From Cladorhizidae sp. MBARI D1340-BT2 (lineage: Eukaryota > Porifera > Demospongiae > Poecilosclerida > Cladorhizidae), in NCBI GenBank assembly GCA_028752905.1, contig JAQNBH010000010.1, forward strand, positions 25,958,242-26,022,241: a stretch of 64,000 nt of DNA, in the 5' to 3' direction. Below are positions 13,501 to 25,500 of the stretch, piece after piece. The position numbers and the translations under genes were made by a program. The notes beneath the pieces are model-generated. The model made no database searches. It saw only the letters and a program-made list of their open reading frames with translations, and had not been told where the DNA came from. Position 1 is the stretch's first letter. Every line of letters starts with the position of its first letter.

Positions 13501-16500
13501 GACACTAGTGCACACACAGAGATGACACTAGTGCACACACAGAGATGACACTAGTGCACACACAGAGATGACACTACTGCAGCACACAGAGATGACACTA
13601 GTGCACACACAGAGATGACACTAGTGCACACAGAGATGACACTAGTGCACACACAGAGATGACACTAGTGCACACACAGAGATGACACTAGTGCACACAC
13701 AGAGATGACACTAGTGCACACACAGAGATGACACTAGTACAGCACACAGAGATGACACTAGTGCAGCACACAGAGATGACACTAGTGCACACACAGAGAT
13801 GACACTAGTGCACACACAGAGATGACACTACTGCAGCACACAGAGATGACACTAGTGCACACACAGAGATGACACTAGTGCACACACAGAGATGACACTA
13901 GTGCACACACAGAGATGACACTAGTGCACACACAGAGATGACACTAGTGCACACACAGAGATGACACTAGTGCACACACAGAGATGACACTACTGCAGCA
14001 CACAGAGATGACACTAGTGCACACACAGAGATGACACTAGTGCACACACAGAGATGACACTAGTGCACACACAGAGATGACACTAGTGCACACACAGAGA
14101 TGACACTAGTGCAAACACAGAGATGACACTAGTACAGCACACAGAGATGACACTAGTGCACACACAGAGATGACACTACTGCAGCACACAGAGATGACAC
14201 TAGTGCACACACAGAGATGACACTAGTGCAGCACACAGAGATGACACTAGTATAGCACACAGAGATGACACTAGTGCACACACAGAGATGACACTAGTGC
14301 ACACACAGAGATGACACTACTGCAGCACACAGAGATGACACTAGTGCACACACAGAGATGACACTAGTGCACACAGAGATGACACTAGTGCACACACAGA
14401 GATGACACTAGTGCACACACAGAGATGACACTAGTACAGCACACAGAGATGACACTAGTGCACACACAGAGATGACACTAGTGCACACACAGAGATGACA
14501 CTAGTGCACACACAGAGATGACACTAGTGCACACACAGAGATGACACTAGTGCACACACAGAGATGACACTACTGCAGCACACAGAGATGACACTACAGC
14601 AGCACACAGAGATGACACTAGTACAGCACACAGAGATGACACTAGTGCACACATAGAGATGACACTAGTGCAGCACACAGAAAAAACAATCGTTATTTTG
14701 CAGGCATTATAGCAAGATTTATGCAATAATGACCACTCAAAGAAACAATATAATCATGTACAAAATTAAAATAAAATAAAAGGCTAAGATATGGGGCAGA
14801 AATTAGACATGCTTGTTTAAAAGCCTCATGCTCCTTGATTTATTAACAAAGCCGGTATCCTTACAAATAATTGGAGAAATGTACAAAAATGGTAAGGCAA
14901 AGAAGAGCTAAGATGGTTCAGAATATGCCTCATGCACTAGCGATGTGACGAGATGCAACAAGTATCCTCCTTTGACACAGTGAAAATTGAATATATTGCA
15001 TCATATTATGTTTCATCTCTTCAATAAATTCATCTCTTCAATAAAATCCAATACGACATATTGTGAAACAGCCATTAAATTACTACAATATGGCTATAAG
15101 CACTCAGGAATCATTGGCTCACAGCTATTCCCTAGGCATTTTCATAAAACTAGAATATCATCAAAGGCAGGTCATTGTGGTTAAATATATCTCACACCTC
15201 AAGAGAGAGACAGAAATGACATATCTGTGTCAGTGATCCTGAATTTGTTATGTCAACTGAGAGTTTGTTGAGGTGATAACTTTTATGATAAAAATATAAT
15301 ATTAAATAAAATAAAAAAAGTTATGCATCTATAATTATTATAGCTATTGTAGTTTCTAGCTGGCCTGACACTATAATATAAAGGAAAAGAAACGTTATTT
15401 ATACTCGGTTACCGTTTCAGGTGTCTCGTTTATCAGTCCTACTACAATAGTATTTTCTTGAACAGTCTCCGACAGGGTTGTTGTGGTCATATCACTCCCA
15501 GTAGTACTAGTAGTCCCAGCTAAATATATAAGACATAAAATTATTATTTGTAGTTGAAATTTTAGTTGAAATAACAAATAACAAAATAATGTGTAGAGAT
15601 GCCAAGATAATGCCAAGATAATTTAATTAGCAGTGATTCTGTAATTTACTTATATCTGGTCTAAAATGCAACGCCATTGCATTTGGGAATTTTATTTTAT
15701 TAAGAGTATGTATTATGTATGTTTGTGCGGCTTCTTATTGAATTATTGGAGCACAGGAATTTTATAAAGAATTTGTGTTACATATGACTGTGTGGCATTT
15801 GCTATTGTTTTATTAGAGCACAGGAATTTTATAAAGAATATGACTTTATTATGTTGTGTATGCTTCTATAAAGGGGAGGAACAACCATTAACTTCCATTA
15901 GAATGTCTTACAAGTTGTGTATGTACAGGCCTTCATAAAGAGTATTCTTGTGTGGAGATGAGAGATGGTGAATTTATTAATCAATTAATGAACATCAGAA
16001 AATACTGCAGAACAGTGGTGCAGTTTTGGTATTTATTTCTTCATATTCTGAGGTCCATATTAGCTAACCAGAGGGTGTTATGCTGACAAGCCAAATTTTA
16101 CAGACCTGGTAAGAAAGTGGAGGGGTGGAATCTTTCCCTTAACCCCCAAGATACATGAAACATGATTATGTCATATTTAGTTGAATAGTCCTTACGCATA
16201 TTCATTGTGTTACCACGTGAGCATTCTGCTGACAGTGCGACATCCATTTTCTCCTCATTTTAGTTGTGTGTATTGTATGAATCTTATTCGATCGCTCTCT
16301 TCCTACTTGTGTGACAAACTTGGTATGTTGTAGCTTGATTAGTTATCTTGTGATGATGTATATTATTCTGCTTGTGTGCTTATTGTGTAGAGTGAAATAA
16401 TAAAACAATTGTTCTTGAAATCATAAGTTGCCACAAATTTCACTCAAGTTTTGTGCTATGTCTGGCGAAGAAGACGAACGGAGTTCGCCGGTTTCTATTC

Positions 16501-19500
16501 GCTCTTCAGGTTCTGCTTCTTCACAAGTTCGTATTCCTCCTCCTCGCTTCGACTCCACTTCGGCATGTTCCTTCTCCGACTTTGCTCGAACTTGGCAAGC
16601 TTACATTCGGGTAGTGGAACCTCCCTTGGAGAAAAGACTAGACATACTTCTCCTGTGCATTGACGACCAAGCTAGGCAATACTACTACGAAACTGAGAAC
16701 GCGTCGACCTCTATGGAAGATGCTCTGGAATTCCTTCGCGCTCGTTTTGAAGGAGATCGTAATGCCCTAGCTGAATGTGTCTCACTAGCTAGGACTGCGC
16801 AGCAGCCTGGTCAGCTACTGCTGGATTATGCTTCCAGCGTTCGACTGAATGCTCGCTACTGAGCTTATCCTGACAGCTACTACAATCAGGCCTTGAGAGA
16901 TGTTTTTACTGCTGGTGTGCTCAACGAGACCATTAGACAAGCAATCTGCCGAGCTTATGGTTCAGCCACCAAGGCTGGCAAGTTATTCACATTGGAATCG
17001 GCCATTGAGGCGGCTACTATGGAGCAACAAGCACTGTATACTGCTGCTTCTCTATCTTGCACATCTGAGGTGGCATCCACAGTTACTGCTTCTGTGAATC
17101 ATGCAGAACAGGGCCACATCACTGCTACATCTCGTGCCCGCTCTTGTAACTGGTGTGGACAAGGAAATCATCGTCCTTCTCAATGTCCTGCCCGTGGTCA
17201 ACAATGCAATAATTGTGGCAAATATGGTCATTTCTCTAAGGTATGTCGATCAAAGGCCTTGAAGACATCATCCACAGATGCATCGTTTTCAATATCTGCA
17301 GTGAAGCACAAGCATATCTCTCAGAGAAGGTTTATTCGCGGTTAACTGAACGGACACTGCTTGGAATTTTTGCTCGATTCAGGCAGCGATATCTCACTCA
17401 TTCATGTTAACATTGCCAGGCAGTTGAACATCTCATACAAGCCTGTTCGGAGGCGAGCTATGTCTGCCAATGGAGCAAACATAAACATTATAGGAATGGC
17501 TCAAGAAGTAGTGGAATTGGATGGTCAAATTATTCCTATCACTTGTATATAGCTGCACAGCTAAGTGACCGTGCCATTCTTGGAGCCAACGAACTGGCTC
17601 AATTCTCAGCATTACTGGTGCATTACGGAGGCTCCAAGCCAACCCTACACGTGGCTACCACCCAGCTCGAAGTTGAAAAACCTGATTCACTGATGAACAT
17701 TCCTCCGCAATCTGCGATTACACTGAGCACTCCGGATGTTAAGCCTGTCCGAGTTCCTTCACGCAAGCGGTCTCGTATGGATGAACAATTTATCAAGCGA
17801 GAGATTGATTCACTTCTAAAAAAGAGGTTGATTCAACCTTCTAATTCTCCCTGGCGTGCACAATTACATGTGGTGCATGATGAAGTACGGAGAAAGGACC
17901 GCCTGGTTGTTGATTACTCAGGTACAGTAAACCCTCACACAATACCTGATGCATATCCATTACCACTCATTGAACCTCTGATTGATCGTGTCAGCCAGCA
18001 CCAGTATTTCAGTTCATTGGATTTGCAGTCTGCCTTTCATCAAATCCCTTTGGCCCCATCACAGCGGCAGTTGACAGCATTTGAAGGAGCAGGTCGCCTT
18101 TACGAATGGCTCGTATTACCATTTGGACTGACAAACAGTGGAGCTGTTTTCTCGAGAGTATTGGGCGACCTAGTTGAAGACTCTCCTGGTTGTTTCCACT
18201 ATTTGGATGATATTGTAATTGCCGGAGTTACAAAGGATGAACACGATCCAAATCTCTCCAGTTTCCTTCAGTTGGCTCGCTCTGCTGGCATTACCTTCAA
18301 TACTTCCAAGAGCTCCTTTGGAAAAACCACACTCACATTCTTAGGTCATGAAATATCACAGAGAACAGTCAAACCTTCCCCCTCTCGGCTGCTTCCTATA
18401 CTAAACTATGCCATGCCACAGAATGTTAAACAGCTTGAACGATTTCTTGGACTAGCCGTTTACCACTCCAAATGGGTGTCAAACTTTGCTACCTTGGCTG
18501 CTCCTCTATTTGATGCTATGGCCGCCAAAGGTCCCTTTCCCTTACATGACGGTTGCAAGGAGGCTATAGATAAACTCAAACGAGAGATTGCAGCTGCAAT
18601 ATTAGATGTTCCTGATCCTGACAAACTACTCCGATTGGAAACAGATGCCTCAGGTAATTCCATTGCAGCTACATTGTCACAGGAGGGACGACCAACAGCA
18701 TTATTTAGTCATGTACTCACTCCACGTGAGAAAGCCTGGTCAGCTGTAGAATTGGAAGCCTACGCAGTAGTTGCTGCCTGTGACAAACTTCGCCATTTCT
18801 TGCTCGGGCGAGAGTTTGAGATTGTTGTCGACCAACAGGGAGTTAGCTTCCTTTTCAATGGTAAACCTAAGTCCGCCATTAAGAATGCCAAATTGGCTCG
18901 TTGGCACCTACACATGCTTGATTATCGTTTCACAATCATCTATCGACCCGGGAAGCTTAATTGTGTTGCTGATGCTCTCACCCGCTGTTCTACGGTATCT
19001 ACTCCAGCTTCTAACCATGAGACGATTAAGAAGCTGCATGAGTCTATGGGTCACCCCGGAGCTAGCCGGTTGCAGTCCTATCTGTTACCATATTTAGAAG
19101 TTTCCAAGAAGGAAGTATTGGAAGTGACTCATAGCTGTGGACTCTGTGCTGAGGTGAAACCCAGGTTTTTCTGCCCTCCTCCTGGAAGATTAATCAGGGC
19201 TACATCAGCTTGGCAACGTATATCCATTGATTTTGTTGGACCAAAGGTTAGCAACACGACTAATCGATACCTGTTTACTGTCATTGATGAATACTCCAGA
19301 TATCCATTCGCATTTCCTGTACCTGATCAATCCCTGCAAACAGTGATAAGATGTTTAACATCGTTATTCTACCTTTTTGGTCCTCCTCAGAATGTACACA
19401 GCGACAGGGGAGGACAGTTTGAATCTCCTCTCTTCCTCAGATTCCTCGACTCCTTTGGTGTAAAATGACATAAAATGAACATTTCATCCATTTCCAAAAG

Positions 19501-22500
19501 CAAGAACTACCTGTAAAGGTAAGCGCTACCTTCTACCTGGTGTTTCATGTACTCAGAAAAAAGTGAGGGAAGTCTAACTTATCGAATGCTGAATAATGGT
19601 CCAAATATGAGCTACACCATCCATAATGGAAACTCGTAGATAGTTGTCCTAAAGGGCTACTTTGGGTGGTCATTAAACATCACACAAAGTTTTGCATAGA
19701 TCACCCTATTATAACATTTCTATATACCCGGTGCTGCCAGGACAAAAAAGTCAATAACGTAACAGATCATGCAATGTTGTTATAAACTAATCTTTCTGAT
19801 GTCACACCCATTTGAAAACATAACAGGTTTACCCTGTGTTTCCTGAGGGAGGGAAGGAAAAAGGAGAAGTGATGAAAGTATTGATATTGATCATAGTTGC
19901 ATTCAAAAATCCAAAATTAAAACTTAAAGGTATCTGCTGTACAGAGTGGATAAGAGTGGATAAAATTCCCACAAAACTGTAAAAAAAGTCTAAAATGAGC
20001 AATTTTCTTTGTAACAGAAAAATTGTCTCCACATGAAGCAGGGCCTATATAGCCACTGAATAGCAGCGATTCCCATGAAGAAGGGAAAAGGAATCCAGTA
20101 GCTGAAGTTCCAACTAGGCATCCAGTAGCTGGACTCCCCATGAAGCAGACCTAGGCACACAGTAACTACGCTTTTCTTGAAGAAGGGCCTAGGAATCCAG
20201 TAGCTAATTTTCCAACTAGGCAACCAACAGCTGGGCTCCACATGATGCAGGACCTAGGCACACAGCAGCTGGGCTCCCCATGAAGCAGGGCCTAAGCATC
20301 CAGTAACTCTGCTTGCCATGAAGAAGGCCTAGGTACCTAGTAAATGTGCTTACCATTAGGCATGCAGTATCTGTGCTACAAAGATGCACACTAATCTGTG
20401 TGTAGCTTCCCCTGATTGGAACTTTAGGTTGCTGCTCTAGTATTTCATAGCATTACCTTACTTGTAGAGGATCTCATGAAGGTTTTCCTTTCCTTTTCTT
20501 TCTGCAAGCAGCTTCTCCAGAATGTCACCATCGTTTGCAATCCTTACTATCGCATAACTAGTCATAGAAGAACTTTAAAAAAAGTTTTGGTCCGTTGGTG
20601 ATTCCAGGGATATGGGAAATCATTCACTTAATTTTAATTTTTTCCCAAAGATTATGTTTTTTGTTGTTGTTTTGTTTGCAGTGGTGATTTCAAGATATAA
20701 AATTTTGACTTCTTTTTTGCGGGTAGTTGTTGACAATGCAGCTAGGTGTATATTGTTTGGAGTGTGAAAAATGCAGTGAGGATTTAGTTCAGATCGTAAA
20801 TCGAATGAAAAGAGCTGTTTCTTCATTTCAAAAGACATTATTTTATTGTTTTTAAACCTTCCCTCAAAAGGCTATATAAAGTTTGGTCGGCATAGGTTTG
20901 GGAGTTCCTGAGCAATAAGCAGTCATACAAAATACATATTAACTCTTAGACCGCTTTAGCTGTTATTGTTAATAATTATACCGTGTCTGTTTCCAACCCA
21001 ATAACCGCCGTTTTTTAAATTAACCAAAAAACACCGATTTTTAATCAACGTCTTTTTTGGTCATTTATCACCAGATCTAGGCAGGATGCAAGTCGATCAT
21101 TACCATTTACAGAACGCGGAAGGTAAACAGCCCTAAAGAGTAAAGCTTCTCCAAAGTAAGTTGAGTACTTTGATATTAGTTATTGGGTCAGTTTAGCTTG
21201 TGTATAGGCTTCTGCCAACTAGCTAGCTGGCTATGGAGAATTAGCGCTATCTCTGGGATGAACTAAAGGTTCCTGTTACAGATACTGTGTAGTGTAGATG
21301 GCTATGCTAAGCTAGACATGCTCTTCTGCCGACTAGCTAGATAGCTATGGAGTATTAGCGCTATCTCTGGGATGAACTAAAGGTTCCTAGTTACAGATGC
21401 TGTGTAGTGTAGATAGCTAAGCTAGACACAAAAAGCGCTGGCTATATGTTAGCTCCTTCTAGTATTTAGAACTGTTGTACAGAGATAGAAACACTAGCTT
21501 GTCTATAGGCTTCTGGCATCTAGCTAGCTAGCTATGGAATATCTCTGAGATAAACAAAGGGTTACTAGCTACAGCTGCTGTGTAGTGTAGATAGCTACGC
21601 TACGCTAAGCTAGATACACTAAGGGCTGGCTGTATGTTAGTTCCTCTGGTCTGTTTTACGTAGAGAGAAACACTAAGCGCTGGCATTTTCTTATCTCCTA
21701 CTGATATTTAGTGCTCTAGCACCGCTAAATACTAGCAGGAGCTAGGAAACTGCCAGATCATAGTTTAGTAACCTATCATTATTACTTCATTTTATACTTT
21801 GTGGATATCATTATAGTGATGAAGATATAGTCTGATTAGACTGCTGGAACTGGAAGAGGTCTGGCTGACAGTTAGACTGCTGGAGCTGGAAGAGGTCTGG
21901 CTGACAGTTTCACTGCTGGAACTGGAAGAGATACTGCTAGCGGCACTACAAACCCTAACACAACCAACACAACCTCCACCAACACCACCACTATCAACAC
22001 CACCATCCACAGCACCAATAGCATCATCATCACTACCACTATAACCTTCTTCAACATATCCATCAAAATCTTCATCACTGTCTTCAGCATCTAATAATCT
22101 TATAACATCATCTGTGTTATATCTCTCCATCATTTGTAACTCACTTCAGTGTACTTGCCTACTTCAAAGAATATCTAAAAACAAAACACAACAGCCAGCT
22201 AGCTGTCTGTATCCTATGTCAAAAGAAGAATAACAGATCTCTCAGATCAACTACGAAGTGCAGCTGTAAGAATAAGCAGCTGCGCAATAAACCTAATGTA
22301 AATCAATTATAATGCACTTCAATGTACTTGCCTACTTAAAAAAATATCTTTAAAAAAAAACACAACAGCCAGCTAGCTATCGGTATACTTTCTCAAAAGA
22401 ACAAGAACAGATCTCTCAGATAAAATACAAAGTGCAGCTGTAAGAATAAGCAGCTAAGCAACAAACGCTAATAAAAATTTACATATTTAGGAGTGTGTAT

Positions 22501-25500
22501 ATACGCCACTGGCGCGTGAGAGTAAATTTCAATTGGCGTGTATAGACGCCACCGGCATTCTAAGAGTTAAAGATAAGTTGAATACTGCGATGATGTCATC
22601 AATTGTGTATAGGGTTCCTTGTAGCTGTGTGAGAGTATACATTGGTGACCATGAGGATGTTGGAGACTCGAATCAAGGAATATAAAGATGCTTGTAGAAG
22701 GGGAGAACTTGAGAAAAATGAAGAGACCTTTGTGATCGATAGCCAGAAAATGGATAGAGTTGCTCATGAAAGAGGTGCTGCACACCAATCTCACACCAAG
22801 GGATCAACACTTCAATGGAGATGTAGAGCTGCAGCTGCCTGGTAGCTGGGTCTATACTCTCAAGACTATGCATGTGAAGTCATGCCCACCTTCATCTGTC
22901 TGATAGCTGTGCTGTTATTCAGGCAATTCATGAATTCACGAGCATTTGTTGTGTGAAATGCGTTGTCAGCAAGCGTGGATGCATTGCATTGTTTTTATAT
23001 TTTAATAATTTACCCTGATCAACACCGAAGTATTTCAGTTTGAAACATTGGCTTCAGAGCCAAAAAGTTGATTTAAAGAAAAATCTTAAAGAATGTGCTA
23101 TTATTATGTTACATATGATTGTGTTCTTGTTATTGAATTACGAGAGAACACAATGTTTGTTTTTGCTGTTGTTTTTTCAATGCAGATTTAAGTTTCTTCT
23201 CTCTTTGTGCAGACCTAATTCTTTTCCTTTTCAAGCTATTCAGAACCTTCATTAGAGCTATCAGTGGACTAACTATTGACAGATTGAGTTTCTAGTCATA
23301 GCCAAGAGCTAGTGAAATGATGCAATAACATAAGGACTTGCCACTGCTAGTAGGGAGCTTATGTTTACGTCTTGACCAAGAAATCTTTAACAGCTTTTTA
23401 TACTTTCAATGACCTTCTTATAAACAACTTGAATTTTACTCTCTCAACTTTTCGACTGGATGCTCTTGCCTTCATCAGAAATATTCCTGATGGAGTCTAG
23501 AGCATCTAGTCCAAACGTCGAGAGAGTAAAATTCAAGTTCATTATGAAGTTCCGTTATTTCAACTGAGAATTTGTTGACAGCTTTTTATAGCTCATCTCT
23601 TCAAGACATCTGACACTCATACTTCTCTCTAGATTCCATTTATTGTCAATTTGACAGGTTACATTTGCTGCAGTGTGTAAGCAACAATGCTATGATTTTA
23701 TACTCTCAATGATTTAATTAGCCCGAGTTTATGAAAACCTGGCTACTTTAGCCGGACCGGCTTATTTCCCCCCTCCAACTATTCATTCTCCTGCCCACAC
23801 CCACTGGAAAAGATCCATGAAAAAATAAAATTGTTTCACAACTACTCAGGCCCTCACCTGGAGTTGGAGTTGGAGTCATTGAGGCTGGAGTAGATTCTAT
23901 CACATCTATATAGAAGGGGAAAATATAGGAGCAAAGACTAACACTTCTAGAGAGGATTAAACAAAGTATTGTGTAATGGGTACTCAACAATAATTAACAA
24001 TGCCTGACCTTCAGTCGAAGAAGGCACAGCAGTTGTGGTTTCAACAGGTTGAACAACTGAAATGACAAAATATATTTTTCAAGAAATAACTAACACTAAA
24101 GAAATTATTTGCACTGGCATGTTCTAAACACAATTATAATTGATAGAGAACTAGGATTTTCCTCACTCTTAATGAGTAAGATTTCTAGATATAGTTTTAA
24201 AATTAGTCTAGACATAATAAATATTTAAAAATGCCTCACCTTCAGTTGGAGAAGCTTCGATAGTTGTGGGTTGAACAGGTGCAGCAACTAAATAAAAAAT
24301 AAAAAACCTATATTTATTATTGAAGTAACAAAAATAAGATTATTAATTCTGCATTCTTTTAAACGACAGAACTAGGACTTTTCATATCACTTCCTAGCCT
24401 ACTTAAATACTACACACTAAAAGATAACACTTCTAGAGAGGATTAAACAAAGTATTGTCTAAGGCACTCAACAATAATTAACAATGCCTGACCTTCAGTC
24501 GAAGAAGACACAGCAGTTGAGGTTTCAACAGGTTGAACAACTGAAATGACAAAATACATTATGCAATAAATGACGAGAAATTAATTCCACTGGCATGTTC
24601 TAAACACAATTATAAATGATAGAGAAATAGACTTTTCCTCACCTTTAATGAGTAAGATTAGTTTAATATTAGTCTAGACATAATAAATATTTAAAAATGC
24701 CTCACCTTCAGTTGGAGAAGCTTCGATAGTCGTGGGTTGAACAGGTGCAGCAACTAAATAAAAAATAAAAAACCTATATCTATTATTGAAATAACAAAAA
24801 TAAGATTATTAATTCTGCATTCTTTTAAATGACAGAACTAGGACTTTTCATATGACTTCCTAGCCTATTTAAACACTACACAGTAAAAGACTAACACTTC
24901 TAGAGAGGATTAAACAAAGTATTGTCTAATGGCACTCAACAATAATTAACAATGCCTGACCTTCAGTCGAAGAAGACACAGCAGTTGTGGTTTCAACAGG
25001 TTGAACAACTGAAATGACAAAATACATTATGCAAAGAAATTATGCAAGAAATGACTGAAAATAGAGAAATTATTTCCACTGGCATGTTCTAAACATGTTC
25101 TAAACACAATTATAAATGATAGAGAAATATGCTTTTCCTCACCTTTAATGAGTAAGATTAGTTTAATATTAGTGTAGACATAATCAATATTTAAAAATGC
25201 CTAACCTTCAGTTGGAGAAGCTTCGATAGTCGTGGATTGAACAGGTGCAGCAACTAAATTTAAAAACAACAACATATATTGAGATAAGATTATTAATTCC
25301 ACTAATGACAGAACTAGGACTTCTCATATCACTTCCTAGCCTATTTAAATACTACACACTAAAAGATTAACACTTCTAGAGAGGATTAAACAAAGTATTG
25401 TCTAATGGCACTCAACACTAATTAACAATGCCTGACCTTCAGTCGAAGAAGACACAGCAGTTGTGGTTTCAACAGGTTGAACAACTGAAATGACAAAATA

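Larger units (their letters stand above)
16182..19468 (+). mobile_element. Ty3/gypsy LTR retrotransposon, 3'-truncated
   Basis: The element has a candidate 5' LTR followed by gag and pol in the normal order (gag, protease, RT, RNase H, integrase), read on the plus strand. It ends abruptly inside the integrase core at 19468. No 3' LTR copy was found in the following 1.5 kb. It sits inside an ADAM intron in the opposite orientation to the host gene. Confidence 0.85.
20939..22570 (-). mobile_element. piggyBac-like element, internally deleted (1.63 kb)
   Basis: The element is bounded by TTAA at 20939-20942 and 22567-22570. Both ends, read inward, begin TTAACTCTTAGA, a perfect 12-bp inverted terminus including the TTAA target, followed by weaker similarity. 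Inside on the minus strand is only the acidic N-terminal part of a piggyBac-type transposase. The catalytic core is missing, so the copy is non-autonomous. The left half carries subterminal repeats (separate entry). Confidence 0.75.
15520..23857 (-). other. ADAM intron 27 (8.3 kb), repeat-filled
   Basis: The intron between the last stalk mini-exon and the SEA-like exon contains a dispersed repeat, a Ty3/gypsy element, a degenerate tandem repeat, a piggyBac-like element and a hairpin MITE, all listed separately. The remaining unique sequence has no recognisable gene. Confidence 0.6.

Noticed and set aside
22642..22845. 67-residue charged plus-strand frame next to the piggyBac-like element
   Set aside because: No motif and no supporting context.
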